Positions 1 through 7,100 of a DNA stretch of 8,218 bases are shown piece by piece (position 1 is the first letter of the stretch; every line of letters begins with the position of its first letter). Below the pieces are notes generated by a model, which was given only the letters and a program-made list of their open reading frames with translations, did not search any database and was not told where the DNA came from. This stretch comes from Anaerolineae bacterium. GTDB lineage: Bacteria; Chloroflexota; Anaerolineae; UBA1429. The DNA lies in assembly GCA_016928125.1 (NCBI GenBank), contig JAFGLK010000296.1:1-8218 (forward strand). Reading direction: 5' to 3'. Made by a program: the position numbers and the translations under genes.

Positions 1-243
1 CTGTGGCTCTTGTGAAGCGGGGGGAGGCGGCGTAAAGGCGGGAATCGCCTCTTGCGTGGCCTGCAGGCCGACAGGCGGGGTCCAGGTGGGCACGCGGCCG
101 ACCTGGGGAGTAGCCATGGGTAGGCCAGGCGTGGCAAACAGGTTCGGCATCACAAAGAAAAAGAGGACGCCTGCCAGCACAATGGACAGGATGCTCATCA
201 GGCACCCGCCGCCGATGAGAAGACCCAGGGTTTTTTTGCTCAT
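1..243 (-). CDS. Small single-span membrane protein with Pro/Thr-rich tail (C-terminus off window)
   Basis: The reading frame opens at ATG 243 and stays open for 81 codons to the window edge, so its C-terminus is missing. After a short basic N-terminus (MSKK) comes one long hydrophobic segment, about residues 5-32, ending in a Phe-rich stretch. After it comes a Pro/Thr/Gln-rich, probably disordered tail with a PPPP run near residue 72. The basic start predicts N-in, tail-out topology. Cys14 lies within the hydrophobic segment but the residues before it (GGG) do not form a normal lipobox, so I read it as a membrane anchor rather than a lipoprotein. A GGAG sequence lies about 10 bases before the ATG. 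It starts 45 bases after the site-2 protease stop, on the same strand, so co-transcription is likely. Family not recognised; whether a folded domain follows cannot be seen. Confidence 0.72.
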   Translation of the reverse strand, partial: MSKKTLGLLIGGGCLMSILSIVLAGVLFFFVMPNLFATPGLPMATPQVGRVPTWTPPVGLQATQEAIPAFTPPPPASQEPQ

Positions 244-288
244 CTCTTATAGCTCCAGACTTGATAGTGACCTGCCGAATGGACAAAG

Positions 289-1464
289 CTAGGTGAGTTC
301 GGCCGAAAATCGCAACCAGCGGATGATGTCACGCCTGTGAACACAGCCCACCAACTGCCCATCGCTCAGGACAGGCAGCTGCTGCACGTCGCGCTGGGTG
401 AGTTTGTCAAAGGCATCACTCGCATCCTCCTCGGCTGATACGGTTACAAGATCCTCGCCCCTGGTCATGATGTCGCGAACCGAGAGCGTGTCCCAACGGT
501 CGCGACCGGCGTTTCGGACATCCTCCAGTGTCACAATGCCCTGAATCTGCTTGCCCTGAACCACGAAAAAGGCGTGATCATCGCGTCCCATGATGTGCTC
601 GTTCACGAGCTCCGAGACCCGAATATCGGGCGACACGGTGGGCGGATCGCGACGCATCATGCGCTCTACAGGCACATCCTCAAGCACATCCTGGATCACC
701 ACGCGCCGATAGCTCGACGAGGCGGCATTGTTCAGGAACCACCCCAAAAAGATGAGCCAGAGCCCATTGGCAAAACCGGCACCAAAGAAGGGAATCGACG
801 CGCCGAAAAAGCTCGAGATGCCCGCCAGAATCATGATCCAAGCGACAAGCTGGCCGATGCCCGAAGCCCAGCGCGTGGCGCTGCGCAAATTGTCGCTGAT
901 GGCCCAAAAGATGGAGCGCAAAATGCGCCCGCCATCCAGGGGAAAGGCCGGAATGAGATTGAAGAGCCCCACCATGATATTGATCGACCCAAGCCACAGC
1001 AACAGCGTGGCCCAGGGGCTCAGTTCTGCCAGCATCTGCTGAGGCTGGGCCATCGCTCTACCCATTGGCCCTACCTGGGTGCCAGCGATTAAGAGCAGCA
1101 CAAGGCCAATGGCCAAGCTGGTCAGCGGCCCGACGACAGCCATCGTGAACTCACGACCGGGAGCGTCCGGATCGCGCTGGATATTGGAGACGCCGCCAAA
1201 AAGAAAGAGCGTGATGCCCCGCACGGGCACCCCGTGGCTGCGCGCCACCAGAGAGTGGGCCAGCTCGTGGGCGAGCACTGAGCCGAAGAAGAGCAGTGCT
1301 GCGCCCACCGCCACGCCCCAGCGCAATAGATCGCCCCAGTCCTGATGCCACTGGCCGAATCGGGCCGCCAGGTTCCAGGACGAGAAGGCGAAGATCAGCA
1401 GCCAACTCCAGTCGATGCGAACCCGAATCCCAAAGATCCTGCCCATGCTGAAACCACTGCGCAT
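289..1464 (-). CDS. Site-2 protease family (M50) intramembrane zinc metalloprotease with two CBS domains
   Basis: A 391-residue polytopic membrane protein. The zinc-binding HELAH motif is at residues 66-70, and the distal S2P motif NLIPAFPLDGGR, whose Asp is the third zinc ligand, is at 169-180. Hydrophobic segments surround both (about 18-35, 48-70, 105-128, 150-172, 205-245). Two CBS domains follow, about 264-320 and 326-388, each with the VxxxMxR/DIMTR-type entry. This is the CBS-fused S2P class, where CBS domains usually bind adenine nucleotides and are thought to gate the protease. Such enzymes cut a transmembrane helix of a substrate, often an anti-sigma factor or other regulator; no anti-sigma gene is visible here. 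The frame is open upstream to a GTG at 1620, but I chose ATG 1464: GGGAG lies about 10 bases upstream, the protein then begins with the family-typical GRIFGIRVRIDWSW, and the extension crosses a strong hairpin. Gene order hsp20-S2P-small membrane protein suggests a stress role. Confidence 0.93.
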   Translation of the reverse strand: MRSGFSMGRIFGIRVRIDWSWLLIFAFSSWNLAARFGQWHQDWGDLLRWGVAVGAALLFFGSVLAHELAHSLVARSHGVPVRGITLFLFGGVSNIQRDPDAPGREFTMAVVGPLTSLAIGLVLLLIAGTQVGPMGRAMAQPQQMLAELSPWATLLLWLGSINIMVGLFNLIPAFPLDGGRILRSIFWAISDNLRSATRWASGIGQLVAWIMILAGISSFFGASIPFFGAGFANGLWLIFLGWFLNNAASSSYRRVVIQDVLEDVPVERMMRRDPPTVSPDIRVSELVNEHIMGRDDHAFFVVQGKQIQGIVTLEDVRNAGRDRWDTLSVRDIMTRGEDLVTVSAEEDASDAFDKLTQRDVQQLPVLSDGQLVGCVHRRDIIRWLRFSAELT

Positions 1465-1548
1465 ATGCAATACTCTCCCTCTCTCTATGTATATCCACTT
1501 CAGTCCAAACTCGATGAGCCGCGGCGCCGTGCAAGGTCCATGCGGCGC

Positions 1549-1581
1549 AAGAGCCGCGCGCTTGAGGTGCGCGCGACTCTT
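1549..1581 (-). repeat. Strong inverted repeat in the hsp20-S2P gap
   Basis: Two 13-base arms (1549-1561 and 1569-1581) pair with one C/A mismatch around a 7-base loop, giving a very GC-rich stem. A second, shorter GC hairpin can form just downstream on the minus strand at about 1525-1547 (GCGCCG/CGGCGC), and a perfect 6-bp hairpin lies upstream at 1624-1640 (GGAGAG/CTCTCC). None is followed by a T run on the minus strand, so they do not look like ordinary intrinsic terminators. They could cause partial termination, mark an RNA processing site, or protect the hsp20 transcript's 3' end. Confidence 0.6.
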
Positions 1582-1656
1582 GTGTTCAGCCAAGTCGTAT
1601 CTGGAAGAGCCTGTGCTCACAGAGGAGAGTTCACCTCTCCCTTCTGCCCCGCCATC

Positions 1657-2103
1657 CTACTTGGCTTTGACGGTGATGCGTTTGGGCTTGGCCTCCTCTT
1701 TGATGGGGATCTCGAGCCGCAGCACGCCGTCTTCACAGGTGGCGTCAATCTCTTCCGGGTTTACGTTCGAAGGAAGGCTCACCGTCCGGCTGAACGCGCC
1801 ATAGCGCCGCTCTTGGAAGTAAACGCTATCGCGCTCTTTCTCCTCCCGGTCTCCAAACTCCCCTTTGATGGTGAGCATGTTCGACTGGACACTGATGTCC
1901 ACATCCTCGGGCTTAACGCCCGGCAGATCGGCGGTGACCACCAGATGGTCATCCTCTTCATACATATCCAGCGCCAAGGAGAGATCCGTCTCACGCCAAG
2001 GTGTCTCGCGCAGAGAACGGGTGAACCCCTCGTCAAAGAGACGGTTCATTGCGCGCCTCAGTGACATCATCTCCCGAAACGGTTCCCAACGTGTCAAAGC
2101 CAT
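1657..2103 (-). CDS. hsp20: Small heat-shock protein, Hsp20/alpha-crystallin family
   Basis: An ATP-independent holdase chaperone of the cytoplasm that binds unfolding proteins and keeps them refoldable; such proteins form large oligomers. The 148-residue length is typical. A short N-terminal arm (WEPFREMMSLRRAMNRLFDE) precedes the alpha-crystallin domain at about 43-137, with landmarks DLPGV at 59-63, LTIKGE at 77-82, YGAFSRTVSLP at 101-111 and the A-x(4)-GVLxLxIP signature at 121-133. The C-terminal tail carries an ITV motif (143-145), the IXI/V-type contact used in oligomer assembly. ATG 2103 is backed by a perfect AGGAGG at 2112-2117, spacing 8; the ATG at 2110 is out of frame. It stands 103 bases after the 97-residue gene and 192 bases before the protease gene. 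The upstream gap carries a palindrome that may be a heat-shock operator, so it may also have its own promoter. Confidence 0.97.
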   Translation of the reverse strand: MALTRWEPFREMMSLRRAMNRLFDEGFTRSLRETPWRETDLSLALDMYEEDDHLVVTADLPGVKPEDVDISVQSNMLTIKGEFGDREEKERDSVYFQERRYGAFSRTVSLPSNVNPEEIDATCEDGVLRLEIPIKEEAKPKRITVKAK

Positions 2104-2147
2104 GTGTCATACCTCCTCATATACATACAACCTACCGGTCAGCGAAC

Positions 2148-2166
2148 CTCAAGTGGAGCACTCGAG
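2148..2166 (-). promoter_or_regulatory. Candidate operator upstream of hsp20 (imperfect palindrome)
   Basis: Arms CTCAAGTG (2148-2155) and CACTCGAG (2159-2166) are complementary at 7 of 8 positions around a 3-base centre. It lies 45-63 bases upstream of the hsp20 ATG and overlaps a TTGAGG that could act as a -35 box, though no convincing -10 is visible. Read on the minus strand it is CTCGAGT-N5-ACTTGAG, close to the HspR/HAIR consensus CTTGAGT-N7-ACTCAAG but two bases shorter in the spacer and with three mismatches. The same place also holds a CIRCE-like half site (AGCACTC, 2157-2163) without a good partner. A second perfect repeat, GCGACA-N9-TGTCGC, lies at 2177-2197. Binding protein not assigned. 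Confidence 0.4.
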
Positions 2167-2206
2167 TCGACCTTCTGCGACAAGCACAGACTGTCGCGAG
2201 AGTGAC

Positions 2207-2500
2207 TCAGTGTCCCGTCAAGAGGCCGGCGAACTCGGTTACGAACTCGCCGTCGGCCGTTTCCTCGCGGATCTCGACCACCTCACCCTGGGTGTAGAAC
2301 TCGAGCACCGGCACTCTGACCGTCTCTGCTCCAATCCCCAGGACTCCGCCGCGCTTCTCCAGGCGGTGGATGGTGAGCTTGTCGCCCTCCCGCTCCACCT
2401 GGTACGTGTCGTCGTCGAGACGAGCCGCCGCCTCTAGCGCAAACTGATGCAGAGTGCCGCGATTGGCCCATCCCATAATCTCCTGCAATGCTTCCTTCAT
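2207..2500 (-). CDS. Uncharacterised 97-residue protein
   Basis: I do not recognise this family. The frame is open up to 2569, but ATG 2500 is preferred because GGAGG lies 5 bases upstream (cAGGAGGgtgacATG pattern). The N-terminal third (MKEALQEIMGWANRGTLHQF through about residue 28) looks helical and amphipathic. It is followed by alternating hydrophobic and charged residues that suggest a small beta-rich domain (YQVEREGDKLTIHRLEKR, then VRVPVLEFYT and EVVEIREET), with a Gly-rich turn at 51-57. No Cys, no membrane span, no signal peptide; acidic overall and probably cytoplasmic. It lies 72 bases after the stand-alone receiver gene and 103 bases before hsp20, same strand. Codon use and GC look like its neighbours. 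A role in the receiver or heat-shock pathway is a guess from position only. Confidence 0.82.
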   Translation of the reverse strand: MKEALQEIMGWANRGTLHQFALEAAARLDDDTYQVEREGDKLTIHRLEKRGGVLGIGAETVRVPVLEFYTQGEVVEIREETADGEFVTEFAGLLTGH

Positions 2501-2572
2501 GTCACCCTCCTGAAACTCTCTACCAACCTTCTCCTCGGTTGAGGCGCAGCGCACTGCCGGTCGCCCCACAGG

Positions 2573-2962
2573 TCATGGTTTCGCGCTGCCGGCAGTGGTC
2601 AGGGCTCGTCGCACAACTTGACGAAGCTCGCTGATCTCCAACGGCTTTTCCATGTACCGAAAGATGCCCAGCTCGCGAGCCCTCCGGCGAATGCGGCCAT
2701 TCCCGTGGGCTGTGATCCAGATCACAGGCGCCACGGGGGCGCGTGCGCGGAACTGCACGGTGAGCTCGATGCCATCAGGCTTGGGAATGCGGATGTCTGT
2801 GACTAAAAGATCGATAGGTTCTTGTGCCATCAGCTCCAAAGCCTCATGACCACTGGCAGCCGTGGCAATCTCATACTCATCATCCATGGCCCTGAGGGCA
2901 TGTTCCAACACGAATCGCACGTGCGCCTCATCGTCAACAATCAAGATGCGCACTCTTGACAT
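2573..2962 (-). CDS. Stand-alone response-regulator receiver protein (CheY-like, no output domain)
   Basis: 129 residues forming one receiver domain and nothing else. The acidic pocket is D10-D11, the predicted phospho-acceptor is D56 in LLVTDIRIPKPDG, the switch Thr is T84 in WITAHG, and the conserved Lys is K106 in MEKP, so all residues needed for phosphotransfer are present. With no DNA-binding or enzymatic domain it should act by protein contact or as a phosphate relay or sink. The alpha4 stretch GRIRRRARELG (89-99) is unusually basic and lies on the usual partner-binding face. ATG 2962 has a perfect AGGAGG at 2973-2978, spacing 10. It heads the second leftward gene group, about 440 bases after the kinase/regulator pair and beyond their terminator. 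The nearby kinase is the obvious candidate phosphodonor, which is inference. Confidence 0.93.
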   Translation of the reverse strand: MSRVRILIVDDEAHVRFVLEHALRAMDDEYEIATAASGHEALELMAQEPIDLLVTDIRIPKPDGIELTVQFRARAPVAPVIWITAHGNGRIRRRARELGIFRYMEKPLEISELRQVVRRALTTAGSAKP

Positions 2963-3324
2963 GCCTACTGATCCTCCTCGGATACAGGCTCCACTACTTG
3001 TATTCTAGCATGACCTATGCAAGGCCTCATGATGGACTGGGCCAAAGCTGGCATTGGGATGCGTTTGAGAAGGTTGGGACTGCGTTGGGCTGCCAGAGCC
3101 TGGCCTGCCTGGAGCACGGCACATCGAAATTCTAGCCCGTACCCGACAGGCGCTGCAGGATGTATGCGCCCAGAGGACTGGGCTCCGCGATGCGTTAGTC
3201 CTGAACCTTCTGGAAACGCGACCACGCCGCCGTAGCCCAAGGCGCAGCCTGTCGGAGCCAGGCCGAGGCCGAGCGCTGATATAGGCCCAGGCGCCTTCAT
3301 CTCTAGCGTAGCATAGCAAAATGG
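2963..3324. other. Intergenic region between the two leftward gene groups
   Basis: About 360 bases without a convincing gene. At its left end it contains a candidate promoter for the receiver gene and at its right end the terminator of the upstream pair. Short open frames exist on the minus strand (for example one ending at 2965), but their translations are Gly/Ala/Pro-rich without family features, and they lack good ribosome binding sites. Two related sequences, TCTAGCATGACCTATGCAA (3004-3022) and TCTAGCGTAGCATAGCAA (3302-3319), lie in the same orientation near the two ends. I see no RNA gene. Confidence 0.6.
3002..3010 (-). promoter_or_regulatory. Candidate extended -10 promoter for the receiver/hsp20 group
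   Basis: On the minus strand the sequence reads TGCTAGAAT, that is a TGn extension plus a -10 box with five of six consensus bases. The -35 region at 17-base spacing is ATGAGG, only three of six matches, which is tolerable for an extended -10 promoter. Transcription would start near 2995, giving a leader of about 33 bases that includes the AGGAGG of the receiver gene. The kinase promoter uses the same TAGAAT box. Confidence 0.45.
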
Positions 3325-3351
3325 GCCCCAACCATCGTATCGGGTTGGGGC
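3325..3351 (-). terminator. Rho-independent terminator of the kinase/regulator unit
   Basis: A perfect 9-bp stem GCCCCAACC (3325-3333) / GGTTGGGGC (3343-3351) with a 9-base loop. On the minus strand it is followed by CCATTTTGC, a short T run. It begins about 48 bases after the TAG stop of the response regulator. The T run is on the minus side only, so it ends leftward transcription. Confidence 0.75.
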
Positions 3352-3398
3352 TCAGGACGGGTCGGGTTGGCGAAAAGTTGGCGTTGTACGCGCAGGTG

Positions 3399-4115
3399 CT
3401 AGGTGCCGAGACGATAGCCTACGCCCCGCACATTGACGACGAAGCGGGGATTGGAGGGGTCCGGCTCGATCTTTTGGCGCAGGCGATGGATGTACCATTT
3501 GATGATCTGGCGCGCCTCTTGAGTGTACTTGGGCTCGTAACCACGCACCACCTGAACGAGCTCTTTGGGCGACACCACCCTATCCGCGTTCTCCATCAGA
3601 CAGACGAGGAGGCTGACCTCCTGAGGGGTGAGGTCAAGGACCTCGTCGTGTAGCTTGACCAGATAGCGATCCGCATCCACGAAGAGCGGCCCGGCCTGCA
3701 GCTGGTGACTCTGCCTCTCCTCTCGCGCTTGGGTGAGGGCGCGGCGGCGCTCGAGCGCTTTCTTCGCGGCCTGGCGCAGATCGGCTATGCTGATGGGCTT
3801 GAGTAGATACCCTTCGATCCCCTGGCGGATAGCCTCCACCGTCGAGTCCACCGAGGCATGGCCGGTCAAGATGACGATGGCGGTATCGGGCCAGCGCCAG
3901 CGCAACGTACTAAAGAGCTGCATCCCGTCCACATGGCCGCCCAGGTTCAGATCAATCACCGCCAGATCAAAGCGCGTATCTCGCAGGATCTCCAGCGCCT
4001 CCTCGCCATTGGCGGCGCCTGTCATCCGAAAGCCCTCCTGGCGGAGCGCCTCAGCTACCAGAAAGCGTACATTGCTGTCATCGTCCACGACCAGCGCGTG
4101 CAGTGGCTCTGTCAA
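3399..4115 (-). CDS. OmpR/PhoB-type DNA-binding response regulator
   Basis: 238 residues with the chosen start. Residues 5-122 are a receiver domain: acidic pocket D11-D12, phospho-acceptor D55 (LAVIDLNLGG), switch T84 (VILTGHAS) and K106 (LLKP). A helical linker (120-138) leads to a winged-helix DNA-binding domain at about 140-238, recognised by LTPQEVSLLVCLMENADRVV (162-181), the recognition-helix region ending IIKWYIHRLRQKIEP, and the hallmark VNVRGVGYRL (228-237). It should bind direct repeats at target promoters as a dimer when phosphorylated. The frame has no ATG: TTG candidates are at 4181 (overlapping the kinase by 31 bases), 4154 (TTGA overlap with the kinase TGA) and 4115. I prefer 4115 because AGGTG lies 4 bases upstream and the protein then starts just before the first beta strand. 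It follows the kinase on the same transcript and is its likely partner. Confidence 0.93.
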   Translation of the reverse strand: MTEPLHALVVDDDSNVRFLVAEALRQEGFRMTGAANGEEALEILRDTRFDLAVIDLNLGGHVDGMQLFSTLRWRWPDTAIVILTGHASVDSTVEAIRQGIEGYLLKPISIADLRQAAKKALERRRALTQAREERQSHQLQAGPLFVDADRYLVKLHDEVLDLTPQEVSLLVCLMENADRVVSPKELVQVVRGYEPKYTQEARQIIKWYIHRLRQKIEPDPSNPRFVVNVRGVGYRLGT

Positions 4116-4150
4116 CAAACACCTCGCTTGTTTGACGCTGCGCGACCCAA

Positions 4151-7100
4151 TCAATCCGTTGAGGGTGCTGCGGGGAACCAAATGGCAAACGTGGTGCCTT
4201 GGCCCACACGGCTCTCGACGTCGATGCGCCCCTCATGTTTTTCGATGAGCTGCCGGGTCACATACAGGCCAAGCCCCAATCCGTCGGGTTTGGTGGTGTG
4301 AAAGGGCTCGAAGAGCTGGGCCCGCTGCTCCGGCGTCATGCCCACGCCCGTGTCGCTGATGCGCAGGGAGACGCCCGGAGGATCATCGGTGGTCACCGTG
4401 CTCAGAGCAAGTCGTCCTCCCTCTGGCATGGCATCCAGCGCGTTGAGCACCAGGTTGAGCAAGACCTGCTGAATGGCATCCCGAGAGAGCCACAAGAGAA
4501 GCTCGCTCTCAGGGCGCGCCCAATGCACTTGCACCCCCCGTTCCTCACAGCGCTTGGCGATCAGCACCAGCAGATGATCGACAATCTGACGCAAGTCAGT
4601 AGGCTCCCTGACCAACTCCTCACCCGGATGGCTCAGATCACGCAAGCGTGACACAATGCTTGCAGCGCGGCGGATCTCCTCAAGCGCCACATCGAGATAG
4701 CGCTGGGCATCCCAACCCGCCTGGAGAGCCTCCTGGGCCAACTCGAGGCAGCCCATCACCACCTGGAGGGGGTTGTTGATCTCGTGGCGCAGCAAGGCCG
4801 ACAAACGGCCCACCGTATTCAGTTTCTCGGCCTGCAATGCGGTGGCCTCGGCCTCACGCCTACGGGTGATATCCTGCACGACGACCAGCAAGGGATAGCG
4901 CCCACGCGCAGGATCGCGTATCGCCGTCGCGGTCACATAGACCCAGATCATCTGGCCATCTGGGCGTACGAGGCGCAACTCCCCCTCGCTGGGGCCATCC
5001 TCCGAGAGTGGGCCAGCCAGGATGGCTCGCAGAAAGGCCTGATCATCGGGGTGCTCGAACAGCGCAAGAGGGAATTCGACCAGCGCCTCGCCAGACAGCC
5101 CCACGAGCTCCTGAAACGCCGGATTGCTGGCTAGCATCGCACCATTGGCGCCAAGGAGAGCGACGCCGCTGGGGATGGCCGTGAAGATGCCGCGAAACCG
5201 CTCCTCGCTCGCCCGTAACTGCCTGGTGCGGCGCTCCACAAGCTCCTCAAGATGCTCAGAGTGCTCGTGTAGCGTCTGATCCAGCCGGGCGTGCTGCAGA
5301 GCCACCGCCATTTGACTCACGACCCCCTGCACCAGGCCCTCCACATCGTTGGAGAGATCCTCACGATCGGCCAGACCCAGGTTCATGAGGCCCAATAGCT
5401 CACCATCGGCCACCAGGGGCCAGGTGATCACGACGCGCACGCCTTGCGCTTGCAGAGACTCGATGGGGAGCCAGGAAGAGCCAGCAGCCGGCAGAGCGCT
5501 CACGGTAGAAGAGCCTGCCTGCCACACCGCGATGGGCCAGTCCGTCTCCACCCGCAGTCGGGATCCGGACACCAGGCCATGGCCCCGACTGGGCCTTACG
5601 GCGACGAGGGACAGCTCTCGGGCTTGCCAGTCGAAGAGAGAGACGTCCGCATAGTGCAGCGGCAACAGGCCCGCGAGGTGTTCCAAAGCTGTGTCCACGG
5701 TCTCCTCAATGCCGCGGGCCTCCAGAATGGCTTGATCCACACGGTGCTGCCAACGCATGTGCTCAAGATAGCGCTCAAGCCTTTGGCGCAACAGCACCTG
5801 GTCGGTGATGTCCTGGAACACCGTCACGCCACCCTGTAGCTCGCCCGACTGGGATCGGATTGGGCCGGCACTCGCCAGAAGATGGCGATGCGCACCGCCT
5901 GGCAGGACGACGATCAGCTCCACGTTACGCGTAGTCTCACCGGCCATGGCCGCTTGAGAGAGCGGCAAATCCTGCCCAGAGTAGGGCCTGCCATCCGGAT
6001 AGCACGCGTGTGCATAGCTAGACACATCGGAGCCGGGCGGCATGGCATGCGCATAGAGCGCCTCGGCCGATGGATTGGCCAACACGATGCGCCCCTGCCG
6101 GTCGGCCACCACAATCCCCTCGGGAGCATTCTCGATGATCGCTTGTAGCCGGGCGCGCTCTGCCGCCAACTCGTCGATCAGACGCGCCTGCTCCGCGCGC
6201 ATCTCGATCTCGGCGCGCATGTCCCGCACGATCGTGGAGAGATGGCTGGGCTGGCCCTGCGCGTCGCGGTGCGCGATGATCACCTGCACCACGGGAATCT
6301 CGCGTCCCGAGCCATCCACCAAGGCCGTATCGCCCTGCCAGATGCCCTCGCGTAGCGCCGTGGGAATGCCCTCCTCGCGAATCAGGCGAGCGGCCCAGTC
6401 AGGATGGGAATCGGGGATCGTGTAATTCTCAATCGATCCCGTCTCCGGCAGGTCCATCAGGCGACGCGCGGCAGGGTTGAGATAGGTGACGAGGCCCTCC
6501 AGGGTGGCGCTGGCAATCATGTCGGGCGTTGTCTCGACGATGTCGGCCAGGCGATCACGCATCTGCCGCACGCGCTCGATCTCTGTGCAGTCGATCAGCG
6601 ATAACACCAACCCAATGACCTCTCCCTGCGCATCTTTTACGGGCGAGAGAGTCCAGTCCCAGTAGGTGACGCCTCGATCCGGCTGATTGGGGAACTCGAA
6701 CGGCTTGGCATTGACAGAGTAGGGCTCGCCGGTATCTCTCACTTGGCGAAAGATGGCCAGATTCTCGGCATGGGGAAAGAGGTCAAAGTGGTTACGGCCG
6801 ATCAACTCCTCGCTGCGATAGGCGCTGCCCCGCTCATATGCAGGGTTGACAGCCAGAAAGTTAAAGTCCGGATCCAGATAGGCGAGCTGTGCGTGGGTAT
6901 GTGCGATCAGCGTCTGAAGCAGGCTGTGCTCCCGCTCCCAGCTCTCGATCTCACGCTCCAGACGCTCGAGCCGTCGCTGCGCCGCATCGCTGACAGGGGC
7001 GAGGCAGGGTTCGCCGTCCTGGGAGCGATCTCGCCAGCAGGACAACAGACCCTCTATGGCCCGCTCCAGCGCCGGATCCAGATCTCCGCTCGCGCCGAAT

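Noticed and set aside
574..1092. Plus-strand open frames of 100-170 codons opposite the protease gene
   Set aside because: They lie antisense to a gene with clear motifs (HELAH, PLDGG, CBS) and have no recognisable features of their own.
1465..1620. Longer N-terminus of the site-2 protease starting at GTG 1620
   Set aside because: The 52-residue extension would cross strong hairpins and precede the conserved start of the family; ATG 1464 has a good ribosome binding site.
2965..3331. Two overlapping minus-strand open frames of about 110 codons upstream of the receiver gene
   Set aside because: No good ribosome binding site, Gly/Ala/Pro/Arg-rich translations without family features, and they run over a candidate promoter; typical chance frames in GC-rich DNA.
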